A stretch of 44,904 bases of DNA, from NCBI GenBank assembly GCA_945889495.1, contig CAMDBU010000027.1, positions 1 through 44,904 on the forward strand. The letters run 5' to 3'. The DNA comes from Syntrophobacter sp. SbD2. GTDB lineage: Bacteria; Desulfobacterota; Binatia; UBA9968. The notes below the pieces were generated by a model. That model searched no databases and was not told where the DNA came from. It worked only from the letters and a program-made list of their open reading frames with translations. Numbering within the stretch: the first letter of the stretch is position 1; each line of letters starts with the position of its first letter. Position numbers and translations under genes: made by a program. Shown one piece after another: positions 1-8,997 of the stretch.

Positions 1-189
1 CAGTTTGAAATGGCCGCGGTGCACCCCGCATAAGGGTCAAAGAGTGAGGTTTTTTCACAGCTACGGCAGGCGATGATGAAATCTATCACTGGCAGAACTA
101 CAGCCGCCGACACAGTGCGATTTACAATGGGGTTTTTCAGCAGAATCACTCCTCACTCCTGACTCCTTACTGCATTTTAGGGAGAATCC

Positions 190-1707
190 ATGAGCGACCA
201 TTGCGATGTCATAGTATGCGGCGGCGGTTCGGCGGGCTGCGTGATCGCGGCGCGGCTGTCGGAAGATCCGAAGCGAAAAGTGCTGCTGCTCGAAGCCGGG
301 CCCGATCCGCAGCCGATTCCGGAGACCGTGGCGGATGCCGACAAGGCGACCCATGTGCTGCTCGAAAGTCCCTACATTATGATGTATCCGACTAAGCGCA
401 ACTTCGACGGCAGCGAGTTTTATTCGCTGGCCGGGCGCATCGCCGGCGGCGGCTCGTCGGTGAACATGATGTCGATCCCGCGGCCGATCAAAGCCGATCT
501 CGATAACTGGGCGGCCCGGGGCAATCCCGAATGGACTTGGGATAAAGTCTTGCCGGTGTTGAGGCGCATGGAGTCGGACCAGGATTTTCCCAACAGTCCG
601 ATTCACGGCAACGCCGGGCCGATCTACATCAAGCGCAAACATATTTTCGACGCAACCCTGGGCGACCAGGAGCAAGCCTTCCTCGATGCGCTCACCAAAC
701 TCGGCGTGCCGCGCTTCGACGATCAGAACGTCGAGAACCCCCATGGCGTCGCACCCACCGCGCGCAACATCAAAGACGGCAAACGCCAGTCCGCCGCGGT
801 GGCCTACCTCGGCCCGGCGCGGCTGAGAAGCAATCTCACCGTCATCGGCGCGGCACAGGTGTGTTCGCTAATCCTCGACGGTAAGAAAGCCAAAGGCGTG
901 CGTTATCGTAGTGACGGTCAAGAATTTACCGCCAGCACCGACAAGGTCGTTCTGAGTTCCGGGGTCTACCACTCGCCGCAGATTCTCATGCTGTCGGGCG
1001 TCGGACCGCAGAGCGAGTTGGCGCGCCACGGCATCGCGCCAACTCATGAACTGGCCGGCGTCGGCGAAAACTATCAAGACCACCCGGTCATCACCATGAC
1101 GCTCAAGGCCAAGACCGATGGCAACAAGCCGGCGGCGCGCGGCCGCTCGACCTTGAAGCTCTATTACAAAAGCGATCCGGCGCGCGCCTATCTCGACTTT
1201 CACATCATCCTGCGCGAGATCACCACGGTGTCGGGCATCGGCGATATGATCGGCTTTTCCTGCCATCTGTTGGAACAGACCAATCGCGGCAAGCTGACTC
1301 TGGCGAGTAGCGATCCCGCCGAGCTACCGCTGATCGATCCGCGCATGCTCGAACATCCGCGCGATCTCCAGGCCATGATCGCGGCCATGAAATTCGTCGA
1401 GGAATTGGCAAATACCGATCCGCTGAACAAATATTGCGGTGAGCTGTTTTCACCAAGCCCGAAAGAGGACTGGGAGAAGTTCGCGCGCTCGACCTACACC
1501 AGTTATTTTCACGGCGCCGGCACCTGCAAGATGGGGCCGGCGAGCGATCCATTGGCGGTAGTCGATCAGCGCCTGCGCGTCCATGGCATCGACAACCTCT
1601 GGGTCGGCGACGCCTCGATCATGCCGACGGTGGCCCATGCCAACACCAATCTAACCAGCATGATGATCGGCGAACGCTGCGCGGAGTTCGTCAAGGCGGC
1701 GTCGTAG
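190..1707 (+). CDS. GMC family FAD-dependent oxidoreductase (choline dehydrogenase-like)
   Basis: Probable FAD-dependent alcohol/choline-type dehydrogenase of 505 residues, close to the usual 500-560. The N-terminal Rossmann dinucleotide motif GGGSAG lies at residues 11-16, followed by an acidic strand end (LLLEAGP), as in GMC enzymes. The substrate-binding C-terminal half carries HGAGTCKMG and ends with the typical segment LWVGDASIMP followed by NTN, where the catalytic His/Asn pair of the family sits. No signal peptide is seen, so a cytoplasmic location is likely. The ATG follows a good ribosome site (AGGGAGA, 7 nt upstream). It lies 156 bp before the Tct transporter genes on the same strand, so it may oxidise something that transporter imports; this is inference. 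The substrate cannot be told from sequence. Confidence 0.9.
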   Translation: MSDHCDVIVCGGGSAGCVIAARLSEDPKRKVLLLEAGPDPQPIPETVADADKATHVLLESPYIMMYPTKRNFDGSEFYSLAGRIAGGGSSVNMMSIPRPIKADLDNWAARGNPEWTWDKVLPVLRRMESDQDFPNSPIHGNAGPIYIKRKHIFDATLGDQEQAFLDALTKLGVPRFDDQNVENPHGVAPTARNIKDGKRQSAAVAYLGPARLRSNLTVIGAAQVCSLILDGKKAKGVRYRSDGQEFTASTDKVVLSSGVYHSPQILMLSGVGPQSELARHGIAPTHELAGVGENYQDHPVITMTLKAKTDGNKPAARGRSTLKLYYKSDPARAYLDFHIILREITTVSGIGDMIGFSCHLLEQTNRGKLTLASSDPAELPLIDPRMLEHPRDLQAMIAAMKFVEELANTDPLNKYCGELFSPSPKEDWEKFARSTYTSYFHGAGTCKMGPASDPLAVVDQRLRVHGIDNLWVGDASIMPTVAHANTNLTSMMIGERCAEFVKAAS

Positions 1708-1863
1708 ATTGATGCACCAAGCATCTCTGCGAGTTAATCCGCCGGGCTCAATCTTACCTCCTCTCCCTCGACGGGATTGAGGTGAGGGTGCTCGGACGGG
1801 CGACCCTACATTAAGATTGCCAGCGCAACCAACATCAATTGTAACCAGTCATCATCGTCGCGC

Positions 1864-2316
1864 ATGAAACGAGAATCCATCGTCGCCACTATCTGGCTGT
1901 TCATCGCCGGCTACACCGCCTACGCCTCCTACCAACTCGGCTTGGGCGCGGGCGGGCGGCCGGGGGCGGGGTTCTTTCCCTTCGGCGCGGCGTTAGGCAT
2001 CGGCCTCATCGCGCTGCTCCGGCTCATCGGCGCAAACCGTGATGCTAGTGAAGCCAAACCAGCGACCCGCCCGGAGGAGTGGCGAAAGATTTTCGCCATG
2101 GTCACCGGCATGCTCGCCTTCGCTCTACTACTCGACAGCTTGGGCTTTGCCATCTGCACGTTTCTCCTGCTCGCTTTTTATTTAAAGATCATCGCCGCCC
2201 AGCCCTGGCAACGAAGCTTAATTTTCGCTAGCGCCACCGCTGTTGGCGCCCATCTATTCTTCGACCTATTGCTGCGCGCGCAATTGCCGCGCGGCCTGCT
2301 CGCCTTCCTGACGTGA
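1864..2316 (+). CDS. tctB: Tripartite tricarboxylate transporter small membrane subunit TctB
   Basis: Small membrane subunit (150 residues) of a tripartite tricarboxylate transporter, a secondary carrier that works with a periplasmic binding protein. Four hydrophobic segments are visible, at about residues 8-25, 35-55, 75-95 and 100-145 (the last perhaps two helices). The GGRPGAGFFP segment after the first helix is characteristic of TctB. It is followed after 10 bp by tctA and then by tctC, the canonical set. The ATG has only a poor ribosome site. Substrates of such systems include citrate, other carboxylates and aromatic acids; which applies here cannot be read from sequence. Confidence 0.85.
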   Translation: MKRESIVATIWLFIAGYTAYASYQLGLGAGGRPGAGFFPFGAALGIGLIALLRLIGANRDASEAKPATRPEEWRKIFAMVTGMLAFALLLDSLGFAICTFLLLAFYLKIIAAQPWQRSLIFASATAVGAHLFFDLLLRAQLPRGLLAFLT

Positions 2317-2326
2317 GAGGCATGTC

Positions 2327-3832
2327 TTGGACACGCTGAATCTGCTCCTCCAAGGCGTTCTCACCGCCGCGTCGCCGGAAAATCTTTTTTACGGCTTCGC
2401 CGGCGTGCTCTTGGGCACATTGGTGGGCGTCCTGCCCGGTCTCGGTCCCGCCGGCGCCATCGCGTTGCTCCTGCCGCTGGCGCTGCATGCGCCGCCGCTG
2501 GCTTACATGATCATGCTCTTCGGCATCACCTACGGCGCCCAGTACGGCGGCTCGACGACTTCGATCTTAGTCAACATTCCCGGCGAGGCATCGTCGGTGA
2601 TTACCTGCCTCGACGGCTACGCCATGGCGCGCCAGGGACGCGCCGGCCCGGCACTGGGCATCGCCGCTTTCGGCTCGTTCATCGGCGGCATGATCGCCTT
2701 GGTCGGTCTCGCCTTTCTGGCGCCGGCGTTAGCCGAGTTCGGGCTGCATTTCGGCCCGCCGGAATACGCCGCCTTGATGCTCTTCGGTCTCACGGCGCTG
2801 GTCTACCTTGCCCATGGGCCGATGGATAAGGCGCTCTTGATGGCACTTGTCGGCGCCCTGCTGGCCAGCGTCGGTCTCGATCCGGTCAGCGGTGCGCCTC
2901 GTTTCACCTTTAACTTTCTCGTCCTGCGCGACGGCATCGGCCTGACGCCGGTGGTGATCGGCTTGTTCGGAGTGTCGGAAGTGTTGCTCAATCTCGACGC
3001 CAAGGCCGGCGAAGTGTTTCAAGACAAGGTGCGCGGCCTGCTGCCGAGCGCCCAGGACTGGAAAGAGTCCGCGGCGCCCATCGCGCGCGGTTCGCTGTTG
3101 GGATTTCTCATCGGCGCGATTCCCGGATTGAATGTGGTGATCGCCACCTTCGCCTCTTACGCTCTCGAGAAAAAACTATCCAAACACCCAGAGCGATTCG
3201 GCCAAGGCGCCATCGCCGGCGTCGCCGGCCCGGAGACCGCTAACAACGCGGCGAGCTGCAGCGGCTGGATACCGCTACTGAGCTTGGGCTTGCCCACCGG
3301 CTCGGTGACCTCGCTCATCTTCGGCGCGTTGATGATGCACGGCCTGGCGCCGGGGCCGCTGTTTATTCAAAATTCGCCGCAGCTATTCTGGGGTATCCTG
3401 GGCAGCATGGTGCTCGGCAACGCCATGCTGTTGATCTTGAATCTGCCTTTGATCGGCCTGTGGATCAAAGTGTTGCGCCTGCCGTATTTCTATCTGTTCC
3501 CGCTGATCATTCTGTTCAGCATTATCGGCGGCTACACGGTGTCCGGCAATATCGGCGATGTCGTCATCGTGATTCTGTTCGGCTTGATCGGCTATGGCAT
3601 GCGAAAGTTCGCCTACGAGCCGGCGCCGCTGGTGTTGGGGCTGGTGATCGGCCCGCTCTTGGAAACCGCCATCCGCCGTTCGCTGATCATGTCCCATGGC
3701 AGCGCGATGATCTTTCTCAACCGCCCCATCGCCGCGCTGTTTGTCGCCCTAGCACTGCTGATGCTGGCGAGCCCGCTACTCCTGCGCCGCCGCTTGGGTC
3801 GGGAGATCGTCGACAAGCTCGAAGAGAGCTAA
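2327..3832 (+). CDS. tctA: Tripartite tricarboxylate transporter large permease TctA
   Basis: Large membrane permease (501 residues, usual length about 500) of the Tct carrier, with about 11-12 hydrophobic helices. The conserved first glycine-rich motif GVLPGLGP is at about residues 34-41, followed by YGAQYGGSTTSI. The second half repeats the pattern with GAIPGLN and PETANNAA plus LSLGLPTGSVT, both typical of TctA. The start is a TTG, chosen because GAGAGG lies 6 nt upstream and because the peptide from this point matches the family N-terminus. The nearby ATG at 2322 is in another frame. Translation is probably coupled to tctB, 10 bp upstream. Confidence 0.93.
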   Translation: MDTLNLLLQGVLTAASPENLFYGFAGVLLGTLVGVLPGLGPAGAIALLLPLALHAPPLAYMIMLFGITYGAQYGGSTTSILVNIPGEASSVITCLDGYAMARQGRAGPALGIAAFGSFIGGMIALVGLAFLAPALAEFGLHFGPPEYAALMLFGLTALVYLAHGPMDKALLMALVGALLASVGLDPVSGAPRFTFNFLVLRDGIGLTPVVIGLFGVSEVLLNLDAKAGEVFQDKVRGLLPSAQDWKESAAPIARGSLLGFLIGAIPGLNVVIATFASYALEKKLSKHPERFGQGAIAGVAGPETANNAASCSGWIPLLSLGLPTGSVTSLIFGALMMHGLAPGPLFIQNSPQLFWGILGSMVLGNAMLLILNLPLIGLWIKVLRLPYFYLFPLIILFSIIGGYTVSGNIGDVVIVILFGLIGYGMRKFAYEPAPLVLGLVIGPLLETAIRRSLIMSHGSAMIFLNRPIAALFVALALLMLASPLLLRRRLGREIVDKLEES

Positions 3833-3894
3833 CTTTGGTTTTGTATTGTCCGGCTAATTCTGCCAAATAGTTCGGAGCTAGTTTCGGAGGCCCG

Positions 3895-4863
3895 ATGTCA
3901 ATCAAAGCTTTTACAATCGCTCTGGCCCTGCTCGTGAGCGCGGCGCCGTTGGCGGCCCAACCCTACCCCAACAAACCCATCGAGCTGGTGGTCACTTCGA
4001 ATCCCGGTGGCGGCGTCGACCTGCTGTTTAGGCTGCTTGCCGAAGAAATGTCCAAGACACTCAAGACTCAAGTCAACGTCGCCAATCAGGCCGCCGCCAG
4101 CGGCGCCATCGGCGCGGAGAAAGTCGCGGCGGCGAAAAAGGACGGCTACACAGTGCTCGGCTCCTTGCTCGGCCAGATCGCCACCATGAACGTGGCCAAC
4201 CCGAAAGGGCCGGCGCATTTGCAACACCACTTTCAACCGGTGGCGGCGCTCTACGGTTACGCCGCGGTCATCCTGCTAAGCCGCGCCGACTCGGAATTCA
4301 AGTCGGTCAAAGACATCGTCGCCTTGGCGCAGAAAAAACCTGGTGAGATCATCGCCGGCGTGGGACCCACCGGCACTAGCCTGACGCTGGAGATCGAGTT
4401 GTTGAAGCGCGCCGCCAAGATCAATCTCACTTCGCTCCCCCTAGCCGGCTCGGCGCAGACCATCGCCAATCTGCTGGGCGGTCATGTGCAGTTGGCGATG
4501 GCCTCTGACGTGGCCGCGCTGCCGCACATCAAAAGCGGCAAACTGCGCGGCGTAGCCGTGGACGTCACCTCAGTGTCTCTGCCCGAAGTGCCGACCTTCG
4601 CCAAACAGGGCTATCCGCAGGTGAATCTGCTCGCCCATCTAGTTTTCTTGGCGCCCAAGGGAACCCCCGCAAGTGTGGTCAAAACACTCGCTGACTCGAT
4701 CAAAAAATCGCTGCAAGAGCCCAAGCTGCAAGAGAATCTAAAATCGCGCGGCTACAACGTCGATCCGCGCACCGCGACCGCGGATCTCGACAAGCTCGTC
4801 CAAGACGAGTTCTATAAGTACAATCGCTTCGGCGCCGACGAGCTCGGCTGGAAAGCGCAGTGA
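3895..4863 (+). CDS. tctC: Tripartite tricarboxylate transporter substrate-binding protein TctC (Bug family)
   Basis: Periplasmic solute-binding protein of 322 residues, partner of the TctAB membrane subunits. A Sec signal peptide (about residues 1-22, ending AAPLAAQ) is followed by YPNKPIELVV, the standard start of mature Bug/TctC proteins, and then NPGGGVDLLFR. The ATG is preceded by TTCGGAGG at 7 nt spacing, a strong ribosome site. It lies 62 bp after tctA with no obvious terminator between, so the three genes are probably one transcript. A long inverted repeat follows the stop codon. The ligand is unknown; carboxylates are usual for the family. Confidence 0.92.
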   Translation: MSIKAFTIALALLVSAAPLAAQPYPNKPIELVVTSNPGGGVDLLFRLLAEEMSKTLKTQVNVANQAAASGAIGAEKVAAAKKDGYTVLGSLLGQIATMNVANPKGPAHLQHHFQPVAALYGYAAVILLSRADSEFKSVKDIVALAQKKPGEIIAGVGPTGTSLTLEIELLKRAAKINLTSLPLAGSAQTIANLLGGHVQLAMASDVAALPHIKSGKLRGVAVDVTSVSLPEVPTFAKQGYPQVNLLAHLVFLAPKGTPASVVKTLADSIKKSLQEPKLQENLKSRGYNVDPRTATADLDKLVQDEFYKYNRFGADELGWKAQ

Positions 4864-4880
4864 AAAGACACTAGAGTCTG

Positions 4881-4959
4881 CACCACGAAGGACACGAAGA
4901 GCACGAAGGCTTCGGAGATATAATATTCCGGACTTCGTGCTCTTCGTGTCTTCGTGGTG
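4881..4959. repeat. Intergenic inverted repeat, CACCACGAAG family
   Basis: Left arm 4881-4908 and right arm 4933-4959 are reverse complements except for one bulged base. The arms are built from short CACGAAG-like units, with a 24-nt loop. RNA could fold into a long hairpin, so it may act as a terminator or mRNA stabiliser after tctC. There is no T-run, and the form resembles dispersed palindromic intergenic elements rather than a classic terminator. Confidence 0.85.
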
Positions 4960-5048
4960 AAAATGCAATTTGGGAAAGCACAACATTGGACGATGATGTA
5001 GTACCGCCAACCGGCATCGCCTCCGTAGCAAAGCCCGGTCGGCCGCGC

Positions 5049-6257
5049 ATGCGCACCTTCGCCTCGCTACGCCACGCCGACTTTCGCTATCTTTGGACCG
5101 GCACGGTGATGATGAGCGCCGGCCAGTGGGTGCAGCAGGTGACGCTCGGTTGGCTGCTCTACGATCTCACCGGCAATTCGGTCCTGCTCGGCGCGCTCAA
5201 CGGCCTGCGCGCATTGCCATTTCTGATCACCGGCCCCATGGCCGGAGTCGCCGCCGATCGCATGGACCGGCGAAAATTATTGATCGCCACCCAATGGGTG
5301 TTGATCGTCACCGCGATCGTATTCGGCGCCCTAGTCGCGTCGCCCTATCTCCATGTCTGGCATCTGTTCGCCTTCACCCTGGTCACCGGCGTCGCCTGGA
5401 CCATCACCGAGCCGGTACGCATGAGTTTGATTCCCAGCTCGGTGCCCAAGGACGAGCTCGCCAACGCCGTGGCGATCAATTCAGGCGGCTTCAACATGAT
5501 GAAAGTGATCGGCCCAGCCTTGGGCGGCGCGCTAATCGCCTGGGCCGGCGCAGCGGAGAACTTTTTCGTGCAAGGGGTCGCCTACGCCGGCGTGCTGCTG
5601 ATGATTTATAAAATGCATGTGCCGCCGCAGCGTGCCCAGGCCAAGGAAACTTCAGCGTTAGCCAATCTCAAAGAAGGCTTCGCCTATGTCTGGTCAACCC
5701 CGGCGGTGTTGGCGCTCATGACGCTGGCCTACGTGCCGCGGGTGTTCGCCGTGCCCTACCAAACGCTCATGCCGGTGTTTCAAAAAGATGTGCTCAAGAT
5801 CGGTCCGGAAGGTTTGGGTTTGCTCATGGCCGCGCCCGGTGTCGGCGCGGTGATCGCGATTCTGACCATCGCGTCGTTGGGTAACCGCATCAAGCGCCAA
5901 GGCCGCTTTCTAGTCGCCAGTATCATCGTACTCGGCTCCGGCATCATGCTGTTCTCGCAGATCACCTGGTTTCCGCTGGCGCTGGTAACCCTGGTGGTCG
6001 TCGGCATGTTTCAAATGTTCTTCCTCGCCAGCACCGCCACCATGTTGCAAATGATCGTGCCCGACGAGTTGCGCGGCCGGGTGTTAAGTCTTTACATGCT
6101 CGACCGCGGCTTCATGCCGCTGGGCGCGCTCTTCGCCGGCACCTGCGCGCACTTTATCGGTGCGCCGGCAACCGTGGCGCTCATGGGCGCCATCGTCATT
6201 GTCCTGACCACTTTGGTCGCTTGGCGCATTCCAGCGATCCGAAAACTAGAGTCTTAA
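5049..6257 (+). CDS. MFS transporter (MFS_3/EntS-like exporter)
   Basis: Major facilitator superfamily permease, 402 residues from this ATG, with about 10-12 hydrophobic helices. After the short basic N-terminus (SLRHADFRYLW) comes a first helix, then the loop 2-3 signature GVAADRMDRRKLL, typical of the MFS_3 group that includes enterobactin exporter EntS and many uncharacterised exporters. The reading frame is open upstream to a TTG at 4986 (21 extra residues, with GGGAAAG 8 nt before it), so the longer start is possible. I prefer 5049 because homologous proteins begin with this peptide. It stands alone between a repeat element and a promoter region. The substrate is unknown. Confidence 0.88.
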   Translation: MRTFASLRHADFRYLWTGTVMMSAGQWVQQVTLGWLLYDLTGNSVLLGALNGLRALPFLITGPMAGVAADRMDRRKLLIATQWVLIVTAIVFGALVASPYLHVWHLFAFTLVTGVAWTITEPVRMSLIPSSVPKDELANAVAINSGGFNMMKVIGPALGGALIAWAGAAENFFVQGVAYAGVLLMIYKMHVPPQRAQAKETSALANLKEGFAYVWSTPAVLALMTLAYVPRVFAVPYQTLMPVFQKDVLKIGPEGLGLLMAAPGVGAVIAILTIASLGNRIKRQGRFLVASIIVLGSGIMLFSQITWFPLALVTLVVVGMFQMFFLASTATMLQMIVPDELRGRVLSLYMLDRGFMPLGALFAGTCAHFIGAPATVALMGAIVIVLTTLVAWRIPAIRKLES

Positions 6258-6422
6258 CCGATCTCATGATCCAGCCCCTGGACTATCAACCAGCTTGCGC
6301 CAGCCCACTGCTAGGGCAACCGCAAAGCCATCGAAGGCCAATTGTCGCCATTTTTCAAACAAAACATCGCTTTGCAAAACAATCTTAAGTAGCTAAATTA
6401 TATAGCGATTATCATCTTCTCC

Positions 6423-6451
6423 TTGACCTCGCTCGGTAATTACTATATAAG
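6423..6451 (+). promoter_or_regulatory. Probable sigma70-type promoter before the homoserine-kinase-like gene
   Basis: TTGACC at 6423-6428 and TATAAG at 6446-6451 are separated by exactly 17 nt inside an AT-rich stretch of the 275-bp gap 6258-6532. The downstream gene starts 81 nt after the -10 box, leaving room for a leader. No riboswitch was recognised in that leader. Confidence 0.5.
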
Positions 6452-6532
6452 ACCTGTGATCAATGAAGAGTTGGTGAGAGCCAGTGCGAGTCACCGCCTT
6501 TAGCGATTCTATCGATAGCAAGAAAGCGGTTA

Positions 6533-7555
6533 ATGGCTATTTACACAATCTTGACCAAAAAAGAGCTCTCGAACATCGCCGACGAATTCCTGCTCGGCGA
6601 TTTGGTTTCCTTTACCGGTGTTAAAAACGGTTCGGTCAACACGCACTACCTACTTGAGACCAAGAAGGGCAAATTTTTTGCCAAGATCGACGAGGTCAAG
6701 GGCGAACTTGAGGTAAAACAAGAGCTCGATTTGCTGCTGCACCTGCGCAAGCAAAATTTTCCCTGCCATCAACCGCAAAAAACCAAGGCCGGCCGCTTCA
6801 CCATTGATTTTCAAGGCAAGTGCCTGACCGTGAGCAAGTATATCGACGGTGTCGAACTGCCGGTGACCACCATCACCGCGGCCCAGCTGAACGCCACCGG
6901 CCATGCCTTGGCCAATCTCCATCTGCTCGGCAGAAGCTACAAAAAAAGCATCGATAATCGTTTCGGGTTCAATCGTATCGTCGGTATCTATCGCGATGTC
7001 CGGCGTCAACTGCCGACCCATCTCAAGAATATCATTAGAGTTTTGGATGATGAGTTCGGTTATTTGGAAAATTACCTGGATAACAATTTACCCAAGGGGA
7101 TCATCCACGGCGATTTATTTCCCGACAACGTGAAGTTCAAGGGCAATCGTCTCACCGGAGTGATGGACTTCGAGGCGTCATGCCGGGGCAAGTTGATTTA
7201 CGATCTGGCGACCGCGGTGAATGCGCTCTGTTACATCGAAGACCGCTATCAGATCGATCGCTTCGAAGCGTTGATCGCCGGCTACGAGAGCCTGCGGCCG
7301 CTGTCGTTACCCGAATGGGATTCATTCCCCAACGAGCTACGGTTTTCCGCGCTCCGTTTCACGGTCACCCGAATCAAGGATTTTTATCTTAAGAAAATGG
7401 ATGAAAACCATCGGATCTACAAGGATTACAAAGAGTTCTACGATCGGCTGTTGATTCTCCGGCGGGAAAAAAGCGGCGGCATGGAAGACATCTTACTGGC
7501 GATGGCGACGGGGTACGACTACCGCAAGTATCAGAAGTCGAAACCAGCCAAGTAA
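6533..7555 (+). CDS. thrB: Homoserine kinase type II (ThrB-like), APH-fold kinase
   Basis: Kinase of the aminoglycoside-phosphotransferase fold, 340 residues, most like type II homoserine kinases, which phosphorylate L-homoserine with ATP in threonine synthesis. The N-lobe contains NTHYLLETKKGKFFAKI, where the Lys of FAKI should hold ATP. The C-lobe has the Brenner-type catalytic loop HGDLFPDN followed by GVMDFEA (metal-binding Asp) and YDLATAVN, closely following the ThrB pattern. The ribosome site is weak. No other threonine gene is nearby, and an unrelated APH-type small-molecule kinase remains possible. Confidence 0.72.
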   Translation: MAIYTILTKKELSNIADEFLLGDLVSFTGVKNGSVNTHYLLETKKGKFFAKIDEVKGELEVKQELDLLLHLRKQNFPCHQPQKTKAGRFTIDFQGKCLTVSKYIDGVELPVTTITAAQLNATGHALANLHLLGRSYKKSIDNRFGFNRIVGIYRDVRRQLPTHLKNIIRVLDDEFGYLENYLDNNLPKGIIHGDLFPDNVKFKGNRLTGVMDFEASCRGKLIYDLATAVNALCYIEDRYQIDRFEALIAGYESLRPLSLPEWDSFPNELRFSALRFTVTRIKDFYLKKMDENHRIYKDYKEFYDRLLILRREKSGGMEDILLAMATGYDYRKYQKSKPAK

Positions 7556-7584
7556 GACCATTAGTGAGCCCCCACGGCTGGAGC

Positions 7585-7965
7585 TCATACCGCTAGTTTT
7601 CGGATCTTCGAGCGCGCGTCACGGCGAATCATTTGGATCAGCGTCAGCATGGTAATCACCGATCCGATCAGAAACAGCACCCTGCCGCCGACTAAGACAA
7701 CGTAAAAAAACTTGAGTTTCACCCGGGCGGCGTTAAATTTTTCTCGGTTTTCGGTCAGGCGGCGCAGCACCTCTTCATTGCGCTGTTGATCGAGCTGGGG
7801 GAAATTTCGATAGGAGTCTTCCAAACCAGTCTGGGCGGTTTTGAGCAAGAGGTTTTGATATTTGACGGTTTCCAACGCGCCAACGAGCCAATTGCCGACG
7901 CCGAGAAGTAGGCAGACAAGCCCAGTGATCAGCAGATAACTTGAGTAGAGATCGCGCGCTTTCAT
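7585..7965 (-). CDS. Small two-helix membrane protein of unknown function
   Basis: 126 residues, not recognised. Two strongly hydrophobic segments are visible at about residues 10-32 and 85-112, separated by a roughly 50-residue polar, charged and probably helical loop (QLDQQRNEEVLRRLTENREKF). A basic C-terminal tail (RRDARSKIRKL) suggests both ends are cytoplasmic with the loop outside, by the positive-inside rule. It runs convergent to the kinase gene and divergent from the phosphatase gene. The codon pattern is like the neighbours, so I take it as a real gene, without function. Confidence 0.6.
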   Translation of the reverse strand: MKARDLYSSYLLITGLVCLLLGVGNWLVGALETVKYQNLLLKTAQTGLEDSYRNFPQLDQQRNEEVLRRLTENREKFNAARVKLKFFYVVLVGGRVLFLIGSVITMLTLIQMIRRDARSKIRKLAV

Positions 7966-8064
7966 GATCGTTCAAAATCCGCCAATGAGATCCATCCCGA
8001 TAAATTTACCAGGCACAACGATCGCCCCCCAGATAGCGCCAGCCCAGAGCCCGAGCAACACCCC

Positions 8065-8793
8065 ATGAGCAGTTACGTTATCGGCGATATCCATGGTTGC
8101 GCTGACGAGCTGCGTTATTTGGTCGACGCCCTGCCGGTGCAAGCCCATGACGAGATCGTCTTTCTCGGCGATTACATCGACCGCGGCCCCGACTCCCGTG
8201 GCGTGGTCGACTTTCTGATCGCGCTCCAACGGCAATGGAGAGAGAATAAACTGGTATTTCTAAAAGGCAATCACGAGGACATGCTGCTGTCCTATCTGGA
8301 ACTGAGCGGAAGGCATGGCGACATGTTCCTGCCCAACGGCGGCAAGACCACGGTGCAAAGTTATGGGCTCTCGCCCGAGCAAGCCACACCGAGCCGGCTC
8401 AACGATGCCCTGCCACCGAACCATCTGGCCTTTTACCAAGCCCTTGAGAGCTACTATATCAGCGAGCCTTACTTATGTGTCCACGCCGGCGTCCATCCCC
8501 AGCGCACCTTGGCGGAGCAAAGCGAAGAGGAACTGCTGTGGATTCGCCATCCGTTTCTCTACAGTTCGCATATTCTGCCGTACACGGTTCTGTTCGGTCA
8601 CACGCCGCAGCACTCGGTGCTCTACGATTTGCCCTACAAGGTCGGCCTCGATACCGGATTGGTTTACGGCAATATGTTGACTTGCTTGAACACAGATGAG
8701 AAAGTTCTCTACCAAATCGGCCGAGGCAAGAAGCGAATTACTAAGGTTGCCGTCGAACGCAAATGGCAAGTCGCGCCATCGACCTTCGGATAG
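8065..8793 (+). CDS. Serine/threonine protein phosphatase-type metallophosphoesterase
   Basis: Calcineurin-like metallophosphoesterase of 242 residues. All five metal-binding blocks are present in order: GDIHG (about residues 7-11), GDYIDRG (about 35-41), GNHE (about 71-74), VHAG (about 139-142) and GHTP (about 179-182). The spacing fits the PPP family of bacterial protein phosphatases and the diadenosine tetraphosphatase relatives (PrpA/ApaH type). It probably removes phosphate from Ser/Thr of proteins, with two bound metal ions, in the cytoplasm. The tRNA-Met gene follows 42 bp downstream. The exact substrate is not decidable from sequence. Confidence 0.88.
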   Translation: MSSYVIGDIHGCADELRYLVDALPVQAHDEIVFLGDYIDRGPDSRGVVDFLIALQRQWRENKLVFLKGNHEDMLLSYLELSGRHGDMFLPNGGKTTVQSYGLSPEQATPSRLNDALPPNHLAFYQALESYYISEPYLCVHAGVHPQRTLAEQSEEELLWIRHPFLYSSHILPYTVLFGHTPQHSVLYDLPYKVGLDTGLVYGNMLTCLNTDEKVLYQIGRGKKRITKVAVERKWQVAPSTFG

Positions 8794-8835
8794 CTTGAAC
8801 TTTTACCCAACCCATCATAGTTTAGACCACGTTTC

Positions 8836-8912
8836 GGCGGTGTAGCTCAGATGGTCAGAGCACGCGGCTCATATCCGCGGCGTCGGCAGTTCGACTCTGC
8901 CCACCGCCACCA
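8836..8912 (+). tRNA. tRNA-Met (anticodon CAT), elongator type
   Basis: All parts of the cloverleaf were traced by hand. The acceptor stem 8836-8842 pairs with 8902-8908 in seven Watson-Crick pairs. The D arm begins GCTC at 8845. The anticodon stem CGCGG/CCGCG encloses loop CTCATAT with anticodon CAT at 8870-8872. The T stem is GGCAG/CTGCC with loop TTCGACT, then discriminator A and an encoded CCA at 8910-8912. The anticodon stem lacks the three consecutive G-C pairs of initiators, and position 1 pairs with 72, so this is not initiator tRNA. A lysidine-modified Ile tRNA with the same CAT anticodon cannot be fully excluded. Confidence 0.95.
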
Positions 8913-8917
8913 ACTTC

Positions 8918-8984
8918 CCCCCGAGAATCTCCTAGCTGGCAAAAATAATTGCAACTTGCGGGATTCTCGGGGGCGCCTTTTCGC
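8918..8984 (+). terminator. Hairpin after tRNA-Met, possible terminator
   Basis: CCCCCGAGAATC at 8918-8929 pairs perfectly with 8962-8973 (12 bp). The loop is 32 nt, and CGCCTTTTC follows. It starts just after the tRNA CCA end and before the convergent lplA gene. The long loop and short T-run make it a moderate candidate. Confidence 0.5.
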
Positions 8985-8997
8985 GGCTCACTGAGCG

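Noticed and set aside
61-744. Minus-strand 227-codon frame over the GMC gene
   Set aside because: It is antisense to a well-supported oxidoreductase gene and its peptide has no family features; typical shadow frame in GC-rich DNA.
1740-1800. Possible hairpin after the GMC gene (CTCAATC with GATTGAG)
   Set aside because: The paired arms are short, with an unpaired interior and no T-run; too weak to list as a terminator.
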